Below are positions 44,524-54,357 of a stretch of DNA of 64,000 nucleotides, piece by piece. The position numbers were made by a program, and so were the translations under genes. This stretch comes from Runella sp. CRIBMP (GTDB taxonomy: Bacteria; Bacteroidota; Bacteroidia; Cytophagales; Spirosomataceae): the NCBI RefSeq assembly GCF_009905605.1, contig NZ_JAAAKZ010000008.1:124001-188000 (forward strand). The letters are read 5' to 3'. Position 1 is the first letter of the stretch. Each line of letters starts with the position of its first letter. The notes beneath the pieces are model-generated. The model saw nothing but the letters and a program-made list of their open reading frames with translations, was not told the origin of the DNA and searched no databases.

Positions 44524-47500
44524 TTACTGCCTCTTAATAAATGCAATCAAATCGGCCATCTCTTGAATACTGATGGCGTTTTCGAGGCCGTTGGGCATGA
44601 TGGATTGCTCCGCTTTCTGCATTTTGGAAATGTCTTTTTTCTGAATCACGCTGACCATTCCGCCCATTTCGCGGAGGGAAATGTTATTGGTGTTTTCCTG
44701 AGCGATAATGCCCGCCACGGTGCTGCCGTTCTTGAGTTCCAACGTCCAGAAATCGTACATGTCGGCAATTGAATTATTAGGGTTGATGATTTCGGTCAAT
44801 ACCGATTGGGCATTTCGGCTGCGTAGAGTAGAAAGGTCTGGGCCAAAATTTACGCCTTTTACTCCTTCGATTTGGTGGCAGGTCGCGCAGTTCTTTTCAA
44901 ATACCAATTGGCCTTTCGGCTGATTACCCTTTAGCTCTAAAGCAGCCATATATTTCTGCAAGACCGCTTTTCGGTCTTCATTGACCGACAGTACCTTCCG
45001 CGCATACGCCCGAATGCCAGTGTCGTAGTAATTCATTAACCGAACCATTTGTTGCCAACCCACAACCGACTTTTCGATTTCTTTGGTTTCGATTGCTTTC
45101 AACAATACATTGATTCGTTCTGGTTTTGACAAAAACACATTCACCGCTTCTTTTTTCAACGCGGGAGCAAAGCCCTTCATCTCATTCAGCAAAAACTGAT
45201 AGGTTTGCATATCAGTGCTTTTTCCCAAGGCTTTCAACGCCGCCAACTGAACCACTTCTGGCTCTTTTTGGGTTAAAATTTGTTGCGAAATTGGCTTTAT
45301 TTCGTTGGAATTAACCATTGCAAGAAAAGCAATAGCATGGGCGCGGTAAACATCGATATTGCTGCCTTGGCTGGTAAGTGTGGAAGGGTTTTTAAGGGCA
45401 CTGATTGCCTGCGCGATTTTTTCATCTAAGCGTTTTCCTTTGGAAAAACCCGTGATTTCCAACAAACTCAATGAACCCATGCGAAGTTCTGGAGAGGTTG
45501 TCGGAGCAAAGTTAGCTAACAGTTTCTCTTTTTCAGGTTCAGACAATAACACCGTTCCCTTGCCTTTCTGATACTGCCAACGTTTGGCAACGCCGTTGAG
45601 TGCAGCGGCCTTCCAAGCCTCCTCAACCTTAGTTTCGGTCATGATTTTTTTCATCATTTCCGAGAATCCTGTTTTATTTTCTCCGCCCGCAATGGTTGAG
45701 GCCAAATTGGCAATGAACTCGCTTGTTTCAGAGGTCGATTTGTTCGTAAATTCGGCAATGGCTACGTCAAAAATCTGATTTTCTTTTCCCGCAAAGGAAG
45801 CAATGCTAGCAAGCCCTGCCCAACGGTCGTGTATGTCCCGTTTTAAGATTGCCAAACGGGCCTTTTCTGACTCGACCGTTTTTGCCAAACCCAGTGTGTT
45901 GAGCAACTGAAACCGCACTTTGGGGCTATCGTCATTGTGTAGCGTGGTCAGTTCGTTGATTAATTCTTTTCCAAAAGCTGCGTTCAGATACCGTTCCGCC
46001 ACCCGGATGGCGTTTTCGCGTACGCCCGCCGTTTCGCTTTTGAGCGCCTGTACAATGTCTTCTTTTTCAATGGCTTGTATGCCGTCCAGCAGCCAAAGAG
46101 CATGGGCCTTCGCTTCGGGAAATTTACTTTTCGTTACTAATGCGTGCAATGCCGGAATGGCCTCTTTCGCCTGGCGATGCAGCAATAAGCGTTGCGCCGT
46201 GCGACGATACCAGCTGTTTTCATGGTCGAGCAATGTGACCAGTTCGGGTGCTGATTTTTTGGATAAATTGAGTTTTCCTAACCAATTCATTGGTAGTCCT
46301 TTGTGGGGGACAATGCGATAAATACGTCCTTTGTCCGTGCCGTTGTACAACGCGCCCGATTGCGTAATTTCGTCCGACATCCATTCGGGATGCTCCACAA
46401 TTTGGCGGTAATAATCAATGACATACAGCGCGCCATCAGGCCCGGTGTAAAAATTGACGGGCCGAAACCACGCATCTTTTGACGCCAGAAACTCCGATTT
46501 TTCATTCAGACGACTCGCTGTAAAACTCGCACCTGCGTCACGTACAATGTCGGCATGGACAAGGTTATGCACTGGCTCCGCAATGAACGTTACGTTGTTG
46601 AATTTCTCCCCAAACGCTCCGCCTCTGTACCACGTTATCCCGCAAGAAGACGTAATGACGCCGACGTCGGTCAGCAGTTGGTGATTGGGGGTTTCGGTAA
46701 TGGGGTAAATTTCGGCCGCTTCGCCGTGGTCGGAAATGTTTTGTGTGGCGTTGGGTACCAGCAAAGCGGGATTGTTTTTTAGGTAAGTGTTTGCCAACAC
46801 TTCATGGTAAATGTGGTTAGCATTGCTCGTGTAGAAACGATGCCCCCACGCGTCCATGCTGTGCCCGTATTGGGTGCGGCCCGAGAGTTCTTCGAGTTCG
46901 TAGCTGTCGGGTTTGAAGCGCACCGCCTTCCCGTTGGCATTGGGCGCTAAACGTGCGGCTGACGGTTTATCGGGAAAAATAATGTCCGTGCCTTTATCAC
47001 CAAATTCTTTCTTAAAAACAAACGGTGTCACTGCCCCTTCGTGGCCGAGATAGATCCAGTTGTCCAGTTCAAAGCGAGGGGTGTTGAGGTTGTGTTGGGG
47101 ATTGGACAGCGCAAATCCCGAAAGCATTTTTTGGCGAATATTGGCCTTGCCGTCGTTGTCGGTATCTTCCAAATAAAGCACATCGGGCGCATCCGTGACG
47201 ATGAAACCGTTTTTCCAACGCATGATGCCCGTCGGCAGGGTTAACTTATCGGCAAAAATGATGCTCTTGTCGGGGTAGCCGTCGTTGTCGGTATCTTTGA
47301 GCAGTTTCACCTTTCCTGAACCGCTCACATCCAGCGGATAGCCGTGCATTTCTACCACGTACATGTCCCCGTTTTCGTCCACTTCCATCGCTACTGGGTC
47401 GGCAATGAGCGGCTCGGCTGCGACCATTTCCACGCTAAAACCCTCCATAACGCGCAACGATTCGAGCGCTTTTTGGTGTTCGGGCGAAAGTTTCGGAGGG

Positions 47501-47556
47501 GTATTTTTTTGAAACGAAAAAACCGTTAATAAACAGACAAGCGCAACATAACGCAT
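44524..47556 (-). CDS. Secreted PVC-type haem-binding protein: propeller, HEAT repeats and cytochrome c
   Basis: The start at 47556 gives a signal peptide (M-R-Y-V-A-L-V-C-L-L), better than one 19 codons upstream. The propeller of the membrane-bound dehydrogenase type is at about residues 40-440, HEAT-like helices at about 450-870 and a cytochrome c domain with C890-A-T-C-H894. The end matches the PVC-type haem-binding region. The order is like the protein at 2965-6117, but without an SGNH domain. It shares a leftward transcript with the deacetylase gene and may take part in periplasmic sugar oxidation (inference). Confidence 0.88.
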   Translation of the reverse strand: MRYVALVCLLTVFSFQKNTPPKLSPEHQKALESLRVMEGFSVEMVAAEPLIADPVAMEVDENGDMYVVEMHGYPLDVSGSGKVKLLKDTDNDGYPDKSIIFADKLTLPTGIMRWKNGFIVTDAPDVLYLEDTDNDGKANIRQKMLSGFALSNPQHNLNTPRFELDNWIYLGHEGAVTPFVFKKEFGDKGTDIIFPDKPSAARLAPNANGKAVRFKPDSYELEELSGRTQYGHSMDAWGHRFYTSNANHIYHEVLANTYLKNNPALLVPNATQNISDHGEAAEIYPITETPNHQLLTDVGVITSSCGITWYRGGAFGEKFNNVTFIAEPVHNLVHADIVRDAGASFTASRLNEKSEFLASKDAWFRPVNFYTGPDGALYVIDYYRQIVEHPEWMSDEITQSGALYNGTDKGRIYRIVPHKGLPMNWLGKLNLSKKSAPELVTLLDHENSWYRRTAQRLLLHRQAKEAIPALHALVTKSKFPEAKAHALWLLDGIQAIEKEDIVQALKSETAGVRENAIRVAERYLNAAFGKELINELTTLHNDDSPKVRFQLLNTLGLAKTVESEKARLAILKRDIHDRWAGLASIASFAGKENQIFDVAIAEFTNKSTSETSEFIANLASTIAGGENKTGFSEMMKKIMTETKVEEAWKAAALNGVAKRWQYQKGKGTVLLSEPEKEKLLANFAPTTSPELRMGSLSLLEITGFSKGKRLDEKIAQAISALKNPSTLTSQGSNIDVYRAHAIAFLAMVNSNEIKPISQQILTQKEPEVVQLAALKALGKSTDMQTYQFLLNEMKGFAPALKKEAVNVFLSKPERINVLLKAIETKEIEKSVVGWQQMVRLMNYYDTGIRAYARKVLSVNEDRKAVLQKYMAALELKGNQPKGQLVFEKNCATCHQIEGVKGVNFGPDLSTLRSRNAQSVLTEIINPNNSIADMYDFWTLELKNGSTVAGIIAQENTNNISLREMGGMVSVIQKKDISKMQKAEQSIMPNGLENAISIQEMADLIAFIKRQ

Positions 47557-47609
47557 GACGGGAGAGTTTTTATGATGAATAAACTTACAAGGAATGATGA
47601 GCATCGAAC

Positions 47610-48419
47610 TCATTTCCTTTTTTCCTGAACATACTTAGCAACCGTTCCGATGGGTGCAATCCACACGCCGTTGGCGGGGTTTTGGGCGTATTCGCACAAC
47701 TTCCGTAACATGGCAACGCGGGCGGTTTGATTGCCTGATTCGCCCACTTCGTGCCCCGCCAAAACGACCCAATGTCCCGTTTTCTTGGCATTTTCGATGA
47801 TGGGAAGGATTTGCTCAAACTCTTTGCCGTCCATTTCCATGCCCGTCAATTGGGCCATATCGCAGAAAGTAGGGTCGTTGGGGCCTTCGTCGAGCCAGCC
47901 TCGTCCTACTGAAAACAACTCGGCAATGAGCGGAATATAACTTTTGGTATTTACGCCGCGCCCCACAAACGTTTGCCCGCAGGGGTACGCAAATACCCTC
48001 GGCGTGATGCCCAATTGCGCTTCGAGGGCTTTGTTGGTGCGAATCAACTCACTTTTCATCTTATCGAGGGTGTACTCTTCAAGGGCTTTGGGTTTGGCCC
48101 ACGGGAAATTCCCGCTGCATGGATGTTGCTCGGTATGGTTGCCGATTTCGTGGCCGTTGGCAATGGCCTGTTTCCACGCATCAAGGCGTTTGCTCACGCT
48201 CGATGTCAACACAAAAAAAGTGGCTTTTACGCCGTATTCATCAAACAGCTTGGTTCCCACATCCACTTGGCTCAGTCGTGCATCGTCGAAGCTGAGACTG
48301 AGCGCCACGCTTTTGCCTTCAGGCCAAAAAGCAGGCGCGGCAGAAGGCGTTTGCGCCGCGCTTAAATGGGTTATTGTCAGTAAGATAACAAACGAAAGTA
48401 GATAAAATAGGCTTTTCAT
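47610..48419 (-). CDS. Secreted polysaccharide deacetylase (NodB-like)
   Basis: A signal peptide ends at S-A-A-Q. The NodB fold motifs are L-S-F-D-D-A-R near residue 44 (metal and base aspartates), G-H-E-I-G-N-H-T-E-Q-H near 93 (metal histidines) and A-G-H-E-V-G near 228. A family member removes N- or O-acetyl groups from chitin, peptidoglycan or similar glycans. The enzyme would act in the periplasm. The next gene starts 53 bases on, so the two probably form one unit. Confidence 0.9.
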   Translation of the reverse strand: MKSLFYLLSFVILLTITHLSAAQTPSAAPAFWPEGKSVALSLSFDDARLSQVDVGTKLFDEYGVKATFFVLTSSVSKRLDAWKQAIANGHEIGNHTEQHPCSGNFPWAKPKALEEYTLDKMKSELIRTNKALEAQLGITPRVFAYPCGQTFVGRGVNTKSYIPLIAELFSVGRGWLDEGPNDPTFCDMAQLTGMEMDGKEFEQILPIIENAKKTGHWVVLAGHEVGESGNQTARVAMLRKLCEYAQNPANGVWIAPIGTVAKYVQEKRK

Positions 48420-48549
48420 GAAGAAAGAAATTATGCTTTCTTAGAAAAGATAGGAAGCCAAGAAATTACTTAGTTTTGGGGGTGAAATGTTGATGTGGGG
48501 TTTAGGGCGAGGAAACTGAACGAGATCTCACAGACCTTTTACAGTCGTT

Positions 48550-48578
48550 GTGCGTAGTGTTCTTTGAACACTGCGTAC
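48550..48578. repeat. 13-bp hairpin in the lpxA-deacetylase gap
   Basis: GTGCGTAGTGTTC pairs with GAACACTGCGTAC (two wobbles) around the loop TTT. There is no T-run on either side, so it is a structural repeat rather than a clear terminator. Confidence 0.6.
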
Positions 48579-48738
48579 TCAAAATAAAAGGCAGTCCGCG
48601 TGGATGGCCCCATGTAACTGCCTCAACCAAAGTAAAAAACCTATAAAGTAACCGTAATAAGCCAATGGCATTTGCAAGGCGAATCCAAAACCCGGAAGGA
48701 CTGAATTTTATCACCTTTGCTACAGTACAATTCCCCAC

Positions 48739-48772
48739 AAAAAAAAGCAGCCAAAAATAAATTTCAGCTGCC
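48739..48772 (-). terminator. Intrinsic terminator of the lpx operon
   Basis: Read leftward, GCAGC pairs with GCTGC across a 15-base loop and an eight-base T-run follows, about 35 bases after the lpxA stop codon. The stem is short, so it is only moderately convincing. Confidence 0.5.
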
Positions 48773-48807
48773 GGTATAAATCATCGTAAACGGGTCTTTT
48801 CTTTTAA

Positions 48808-49611
48808 CTAATCATCGCCGTTGTCGCTGCTTGTACTTGTGGGGGCTTTGATGATGCCGCGTTCGGAATTGCGTATAAAATTCACAATTTCGTCGCGCTC
48901 GGCGGAGGGGGCCAATTCCAACTCGATGTGCTCCAGGGCTTCGGTATTGTTGAAGCCGCGCAGATAAATATAGCGGTATACCTCCTGAATTTCGTTGATT
49001 TGCTCATTGCTGAAACCGCGACGGCGCAAACCTACCGAGTTGATGCCCGCGTAGGAGAGGGGCTCACGGGCGGCTTTGGTAAACGGCGGTACGTCTTTGC
49101 GAACCAACGAACCACCCGCCACCATGGCGTGGGCGCCGATTTTTACAAACTGCCGCACTGAGCTCGACCCCGCAATAATGGCCCAGTCGCCCATGTGGAC
49201 GTGGCCGGCCATTTGCACGTTGTTGACGATGATGCAATTGTTGCCGATACGGCAATCGTGCGCTACGTGCGAGTAGGCCATGATGAGGCAGTCACTGCCG
49301 ATTTCGGTCTTCCAATGCTCTTCCGTACCACGGCTGATGGTGGCATATTCACGAATGATGGTGTTGTCGCCGATGTAGGTGAGCGTATATTCTCCCTTGA
49401 ATTTTAAATCCTGAGGAGTAGAAGAAATCACCGCTCCGGGATAGATCTTACAATTTTTACCAATTCGGGCGCCGTCATTGATGACCGCGTGCGAACCAAT
49501 CCAAGAACCTTCACCGATTTCGACGTCTTTGTGAACAATGGCGAAGGGCTCAATCTCCACATTAGGGGCGATTTTTGCGTCTGAATGTATATATGCTAAT
49601 GGATGAATCAT
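48808..49611 (-). CDS. lpxA: UDP-N-acetylglucosamine acyltransferase LpxA
   Basis: LpxA adds the first 3-hydroxyacyl chain in lipid A synthesis. The product is a left-handed beta-helix of hexapeptide repeats (V-E-I-G-E-G-S-W-I-G, I-G-N-N-C-I-I). A-Y-S-H-V-A-H-D-C-R near residue 117 includes the catalytic histidine position. The C-terminal helical part is typical. The length of 267 matches. It is the last gene of the lpxD-lpxC/fabZ-lpxA group; a 99-base gap separates it from the gene before. Confidence 0.96.
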   Translation of the reverse strand: MIHPLAYIHSDAKIAPNVEIEPFAIVHKDVEIGEGSWIGSHAVINDGARIGKNCKIYPGAVISSTPQDLKFKGEYTLTYIGDNTIIREYATISRGTEEHWKTEIGSDCLIMAYSHVAHDCRIGNNCIIVNNVQMAGHVHMGDWAIIAGSSSVRQFVKIGAHAMVAGGSLVRKDVPPFTKAAREPLSYAGINSVGLRRRGFSNEQINEIQEVYRYIYLRGFNNTEALEHIELELAPSAERDEIVNFIRNSERGIIKAPTSTSSDNGDD

Positions 49612-49710
49612 AATAGTCCAAATTGCTGTTTTTCAGCGGAGTTCGTAGCTTTAACAGTGTAAAAGACCGTAAAAAAGACGCGCTTCCTTATCGACTGTTG
49701 CTTGTATGTT

Positions 49711-51105
49711 TTATCTTTTTCTAACTAAACTCGCCGTCATGTCAGCTTCGCAGACCATTTGGCCTGCTACATAACCAGCACCGTGCATTTTTACAATTCC
49801 ACGTTTGATAGGCGCCGTAAATTCACACTTGAAAATGACCGTATCGCCGGGTACAACATTCCGACGGAAGCGGCAGTTTTCGATGGCTGCCAAAAACGGC
49901 CAGTAGTTTTCAGGGTCGGGTTGGCTGCTCAGGGCGAGAATCGCACCCGTTTGCGCCATCGCTTCCATTTGTAAAACCCCGGGCATCACTGGATTGTTTG
50001 GAAAATGTCCCGTGAAAAACGGCTCATTCATCGTTACGTTTTTAAGGCCAGCCACGCTGTTTTCGTCCATGTAAACGATTTTGTCAATCATCAAGAAGGG
50101 ATAACGGTGCGGCAACAGCTCACAAATCCGCTTCAAATCCATGACCGGCGGCACTTTAGGATCGTAGTGCGGCACATGGCTTTTGGCCGATTCCATCAAT
50201 TTTTTGATTTTCTTGGCCAGTGCTACGTTGGCGGCGTGGCCGGGACGAGCGGCCAAAATTTGCGCCTTGATAGGACGACCTACCAATGCCAAATCACCTA
50301 CCACATCCAACAACTTATGGCGAGCCATTTCGTTGGGGTAGTGCAGGTCTATATTATTCAGGATACCTACCTTTTTATTGACGCCGATTTTGGGCTTGTT
50401 CAATAACTGAGAGAGATAATCCAGCTCGCCTTCCTCAATATCGCGATCCACAATCACGATGGCATTGGTCAAATCGCCGCCTTTGATGAGGTTGGCTTTG
50501 TAAAGCGCTTCCAACTCATGCAGAAAACAGAAAGTACGACAAGAAGCAATCTCACGCGAGAAAGTCGTCAGGTCGTTGAGCGAAGCGTGCTGACTGTTAA
50601 TGACTTGTGAGTTGTAGTCCACCATGACCGTCAGCCGGTAATCGTTGAGTGGCAGGGCCACCATCTCGATGTCTTTGTCGGCGTTGATGTAGCGAACGGG
50701 CTCGGGGATTTCAAAGTAGTTACGCGAAGCGTTTTGTTCTTCGATGCCAGCGTCGCGGAGTGCTTCGACAAACTTAATGGAACTTCCATCCATGATGGGC
50801 GGCTCGGGACCGTCCAGCTGAATGAGTACATTGTCAATTTGTAAACCAACCAAAGCCGCCAAGGTATGCTCAACGGTATAGACCCGGGCTCCACTTTGCT
50901 CCAGGGTAGTCCCGCGCGACACATCTACGACGTTGTCCACGTCGGCGTCAATGATGGGTTGGCCTTCCAAGTCGATGCGTTGGAATTTATAGCCGTGGTT
51001 GATGGGTGCCGGTAAAAAAGTCATGGTTGCCGACACACCCGTGTGTAAGCCCACGCCCGATACTGATACGGCTTTTTCGATGGTTTGTTGTTTGATGTTC
51101 AACAT
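49711..51105 (-). CDS. Bifunctional LpxC deacetylase / FabZ dehydratase
   Basis: The N-terminal half (about 1-305) is LpxC, the zinc deacetylase that commits lipid A synthesis, with H80-T-L-A-A-L and a second site H-K-L-L-D-V-V-G-D-L. The C-terminal half (about 320-464) is FabZ, the 3-hydroxyacyl-ACP dehydratase, with L-P-H-R-Y-P-F-L-M-I-D and G-H-F-P-N-N-P-V-M-P-G-V. This fusion is characteristic of Bacteroidota. It is two bases from lpxD. The two activities compete for 3-hydroxyacyl-ACP, so the fusion balances lipid A and fatty acid supply. Confidence 0.97.
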   Translation of the reverse strand: MLNIKQQTIEKAVSVSGVGLHTGVSATMTFLPAPINHGYKFQRIDLEGQPIIDADVDNVVDVSRGTTLEQSGARVYTVEHTLAALVGLQIDNVLIQLDGPEPPIMDGSSIKFVEALRDAGIEEQNASRNYFEIPEPVRYINADKDIEMVALPLNDYRLTVMVDYNSQVINSQHASLNDLTTFSREIASCRTFCFLHELEALYKANLIKGGDLTNAIVIVDRDIEEGELDYLSQLLNKPKIGVNKKVGILNNIDLHYPNEMARHKLLDVVGDLALVGRPIKAQILAARPGHAANVALAKKIKKLMESAKSHVPHYDPKVPPVMDLKRICELLPHRYPFLMIDKIVYMDENSVAGLKNVTMNEPFFTGHFPNNPVMPGVLQMEAMAQTGAILALSSQPDPENYWPFLAAIENCRFRRNVVPGDTVIFKCEFTAPIKRGIVKMHGAGYVAGQMVCEADMTASLVRKR

Positions 51106-51107
51106 TC

Positions 51108-52145
51108 CTATTGTTTATCGTCTTTAATTTTCTTTTCTAATTCGTTTACTCTTTTTTCCAACTGAGGCAATTTCCGGAAGATCGCCGCCGAACGCAGGCT
51201 GTCTTTGAATTCAATGGCAGGAGTGCCGTTGAGGGATAAACCTTCTTGCTCCCAGGTTTTGGTAATGCCCGCTTGCCCGCCGACTTTCGTACCGTTGGGT
51301 ACCGTAATGTGCCCATTGAAGCCTGCCTGCCCACCAATTACGCACTTTTCGCCGATTTTGGTTGAGCCAGCTATGCCCGCCTGTGCGGCAATGACGGTGT
51401 GCTTTCCAATCTCAACATTGTGTCCTACCTGCACCAAGTTGTCCAATTTTACGCCTTCCCGAATAATGGTCGAGCCCATGGTGGCGCAGTCGATGGTCGT
51501 GCCTGCCCCAATACTTACGCTGTCTTCAATGATAACGTTGCCCAGTTGGGGAATGGTTTTGTAAGAACCGTCTGGCTGGGGGGCAAAGCCAAAGCCATCG
51601 CTTCCAATGACTGCATTGGCAAAGAACGTACAATTCTTGCCAATAACGGTATTATTATAAATTTTTACGCCCGAATGAATCACGGTATTGTCGCCGATAC
51701 AGACGTTGTCGCCGACGAATGCCTGCGGGAAAATCTTGACGTTTTTGCCGATTTTACCGTTGTTACCAACGTAGGCAAAAGCGCCGAGATAGAGTCCTTC
51801 ACCCGTGGTAGTTCCCTCGCCAAGGTGGGAAGGTTGTTCGATTCCCTGCTTCGTTCCTTTAATGATTTGTTCGTACTGTTGAAGAAGCTGCGTGAAAGCG
51901 GTATAAGAGTTTTCGACCCGAATAAGCGTTGTATTTACTTTTTTTCTGGCTTCAAAATGCTTATCTACAATTACTGCCGACGCCTCGGTAGTGTACAGGT
52001 ATGCCTCATATTTGAGGTTTGACAAAAAAGAAATAGTCCCGGACTTACCTTCTTCTATCTTTGCTAACTGATTGATTTTCAGTTCTCCATCTCCCTCTAT
52101 TTCGCCTCCGAGCAGTCCGGCAATCTGCTTGACGGTAAATTCCAT
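51108..52145 (-). CDS. lpxD: UDP-3-O-(3-hydroxyacyl)glucosamine N-acyltransferase LpxD
   Basis: LpxD adds the second acyl chain in lipid A synthesis. The N-terminal uridine-binding domain (about 1-100) has F-L-S-N-L-K-Y-E near residue 37, and a long left-handed beta-helix follows with repeats such as [17 protein letters not shown] near 240 carries the likely catalytic His. The C-terminal helix ends in charged residues. The 345-residue length is typical. It starts ten bases after the HD-domain gene. Confidence 0.96.
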   Translation of the reverse strand: MEFTVKQIAGLLGGEIEGDGELKINQLAKIEEGKSGTISFLSNLKYEAYLYTTEASAVIVDKHFEARKKVNTTLIRVENSYTAFTQLLQQYEQIIKGTKQGIEQPSHLGEGTTTGEGLYLGAFAYVGNNGKIGKNVKIFPQAFVGDNVCIGDNTVIHSGVKIYNNTVIGKNCTFFANAVIGSDGFGFAPQPDGSYKTIPQLGNVIIEDSVSIGAGTTIDCATMGSTIIREGVKLDNLVQVGHNVEIGKHTVIAAQAGIAGSTKIGEKCVIGGQAGFNGHITVPNGTKVGGQAGITKTWEQEGLSLNGTPAIEFKDSLRSAAIFRKLPQLEKRVNELEKKIKDDKQ

Positions 52146-52155
52146 ACGGTCTTAA

Positions 52156-53388
52156 TTAAGACTGCAAAGTTAGGGGTTTCATCCAACAAACATAATACTT
52201 TCGGACAATATTACTGAGGGCCTTAATGGTCGGTAAATCAGAAGCATCGGCAATGTCGCGTACGCTGCCGTCTTTCATTTTGATGAGGATGCGTTCTTCG
52301 CTCGAAACATAGGCGGCATTAGTAGATTGTCCTTCTACTAAATAATAGGGATGCAAATCTTCTGGAATGCCCTGAGCGGTCAACTGTTGATGGATTTGCT
52401 GGCGCTGATTTTGGCTAAAAGGTTCATCCGCGAACTGAATTTTGTACAATTTTCGGTCCAGCAGCCGTTGGCAAATTGACGAAAGAACAGGGTCTAAATG
52501 GTCAGCCCAAGCCTTAATGCACGCCCATATATCATAATCGTCAATTTTGGTAAAGGCATGAAAATAAGTGCTATCTTCTTCGAATTGGCTGAGAGTCACG
52601 GTATTGGTGAGGAATAAAGAAAAATGGGGTGGGGCAAAAACCGCCTCTCCGCTCATCACCAATTCACGCGCTCTCCTGATGGCCTGAATGAGCATCACCT
52701 CGGCGCAAATAGAGGTTTTGTGTAGGTATACCTGCCAATACATGAGTCGGCGGGCGTTGAGAAAATTTTCGATGCTTAAAATTCCTTTAAACTCCACCAC
52801 CAACTGGTCGTCTACCACATCAAGCATTTTGATGATGCGGTCGGTACCGATGGCGCCCTCTGCTACCCCCGTAAAAAAACAGTCCCTGTTGAGGTAATCC
52901 ATGCGGTCCATGTCCAACTGACTAGAAATAAGTTGGTGAAAAAAATGCCGTGGATAACTTCCTTCAAACATCTGAATGGCCAAGTCTAGCCGCCCGCCTA
53001 GTTGGCGACTGAGCTCTTTCATGATTTGTAATGAAAGGTATTCATGGGGAATGTTGGTGAAAATGGTTTTTTCCAACACGTGCGAAAAAGGGCCGTGGCC
53101 CGCATCATGCAACAAAATGGCAATTTGGGCGGCTTCCCACTCGGCATCCCAAATCAAGTGCCCTTTAGAGCGGAGCGTATTGAGCGCTTGGCCCATCAAG
53201 TGCATGGCTCCCAAGGCGTGATGAAAGCGCGTGTGCAACGCTCCTGGATAGACCAATTCGGCCAATCCGAGTTGCCTGATGCGCCGAAGTCTCTGAAAAT
53301 AAGGGTGTTCTATTAAATCAAAAATAAAGTCAGACGGGATGGCGATGAAACCGTAAACGGGGTCATTGAGGATTTTGCGTTTGTTCAC
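52156..53388 (-). CDS. HD-domain phosphohydrolase (dGTPase-like)
   Basis: The start codon appears to be GTG. H-T-R-F-H-H-A-L-G near residue 53 and L-L-H-D-A-G-H-G-P-F-S-H near 93 form the HD metal site. The remaining helical body, including D-M-D-R-M-D-Y-L near 158, is typical for the dGTPase/SAMHD1-like family. The likely substrates are nucleoside triphosphates, but this has not been shown for this group. It is followed after ten bases by lpxD. Confidence 0.9.
   Translation of the reverse strand: MNKRKILNDPVYGFIAIPSDFIFDLIEHPYFQRLRRIRQLGLAELVYPGALHTRFHHALGAMHLMGQALNTLRSKGHLIWDAEWEAAQIAILLHDAGHGPFSHVLEKTIFTNIPHEYLSLQIMKELSRQLGGRLDLAIQMFEGSYPRHFFHQLISSQLDMDRMDYLNRDCFFTGVAEGAIGTDRIIKMLDVVDDQLVVEFKGILSIENFLNARRLMYWQVYLHKTSICAEVMLIQAIRRARELVMSGEAVFAPPHFSLFLTNTVTLSQFEEDSTYFHAFTKIDDYDIWACIKAWADHLDPVLSSICQRLLDRKLYKIQFADEPFSQNQRQQIHQQLTAQGIPEDLHPYYLVEGQSTNAAYVSSEERILIKMKDGSVRDIADASDLPTIKALSNIVRKYYVCWMKPLTLQS
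52165..52172 (-). promoter_or_regulatory. Putative lpxD promoter -7 element
   Basis: Read leftward, TAACTTTG is an exact TAnnTTTG match, 20 bases before the lpxD start and inside the 3' end of the upstream gene. It suggests that the lipid A genes have their own promoter. No clear -33 element was assigned. Confidence 0.4.
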
Positions 53389-53457
53389 GGGCTGTCTAAA
53401 ATTTGGGAAACGTTTTTTTTGATTGCAATTTCGTGAAAAAATAAAGCCAATACCTAA

Positions 53458-54156
53458 ATGAATCGTTTTTGTCTATTAATTCTTCTGCTGAGTTGCGTGC
53501 AATCAATGGCGCAGAAAAAATCCCGTAAAGATTATCTTGTCACTATTCATACCAACTATGGCGAGATGAAAGCGGTATTGCACGACCGCACGCCGTTGCA
53601 CAAACAGAATTTTCTAAAATTAATCAATGACCGTTTTTACGACAGTTTGCTTTTTCACCGCATTATTGAGGGGTTTATGATTCAGGGCGGTGACCCTACC
53701 TCAAAAAATGCCAAAGCGGGCGAACGGCTCGGTGGCGGAGGCTCAAATTTGGAACGGATTCCCGCGGAGTTTAAACCCGAATTGTTTCACAAAAAAGGCG
53801 CACTGGCGGCAGCGCGCAACAATAACCCCGAAAAAGCGTCGTCGGGTTGTCAATTTTATATTGTTCAGGGCCGAGTTTGGGATTCCGCAGGTCTTACGGC
53901 ACAACTGAACAGGGGAGGCAGAATGCCGACAGCTGCCCAAAAAGAAGCCTATACCACCGTAGGGGGTAGTCCTCATTTGGACGGGGGTTATACCGTTTTT
54001 GGTCAGGTAATCAGTGGCTTAGCGGTCATTGATAGCATTGCGCATCAGCCTAAGGATGCGGCTGACCGCCCTCTCAAAGATATAAGGATGCGGCTGACGG
54101 CTGAAAAAATGAAGAAGAAAAAAATTACGAAACAGTACGGGTATATCTTTGAATAA
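53458..54156 (+). CDS. Exported peptidyl-prolyl cis-trans isomerase, cyclophilin type
   Basis: A signal peptide ends in S-M-A-Q. The cyclophilin fold shows F-Y-D-S-L-L-F-H-R-I-I near residue 60, F-M-I-Q-G-G-D-P near 74, and S-S-G-C-Q-F-Y-I near 122. A family-specific insertion follows (about 140-165), then G-G-Y-T-V-F-G-Q-V. It would speed proline isomerisation in the periplasm. It is divergent from the HD-domain gene. Confidence 0.93.
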   Translation: MNRFCLLILLLSCVQSMAQKKSRKDYLVTIHTNYGEMKAVLHDRTPLHKQNFLKLINDRFYDSLLFHRIIEGFMIQGGDPTSKNAKAGERLGGGGSNLERIPAEFKPELFHKKGALAAARNNNPEKASSGCQFYIVQGRVWDSAGLTAQLNRGGRMPTAAQKEAYTTVGGSPHLDGGYTVFGQVISGLAVIDSIAHQPKDAADRPLKDIRMRLTAEKMKKKKITKQYGYIFE

Positions 54157-54273
54157 GATAGAAATAGCAAGGATAAAGCTAAAATATTTGTAAAAGCTCA
54201 ATTCTTTCGCGTAATTTCCGACGTGGGTTTATTAAATTTGCCCATTCAAGTGCTATTGCACAGTATGTTGTTT

Positions 54274-54325
54274 TTGTTAATCAAAAGAACGAAAACCTTT
54301 TAAGCAATCGCTGTTTGATTAACAA
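54274..54325. repeat. 12-bp inverted repeat in the sigma-54 regulator 5' region
   Basis: TTGTTAATCAAA (54274-54285) and its exact complement (54314-54325) flank 28 bases. A TAAATTTG element at 54233-54240 would place it in the 5' UTR of the response regulator at 54358. It may be an operator or an RNA stem. Confidence 0.55.
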
Positions 54326-54357
54326 CTGACAATAAACGGTTAACATTTCTACTACTG

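Larger units (their letters stand above)
48420..48807. other. 388-bp intergenic region downstream of lpxA
   Basis: It holds the leftward terminator at 48739-48772, a 13-bp hairpin at 48550-48578 and a smaller AGGCAGT/ACTGCCT inverted repeat at 48589-48623. No convincing coding frame was found; the promoter of the deacetylase gene should be near its left end. Confidence 0.55.

Noticed and set aside
48502-48738. 78-codon leftward frame in the gap after lpxA
   Set aside because: It overlaps the hairpins and lacks any recognisable motif or a good start context; probably chance.
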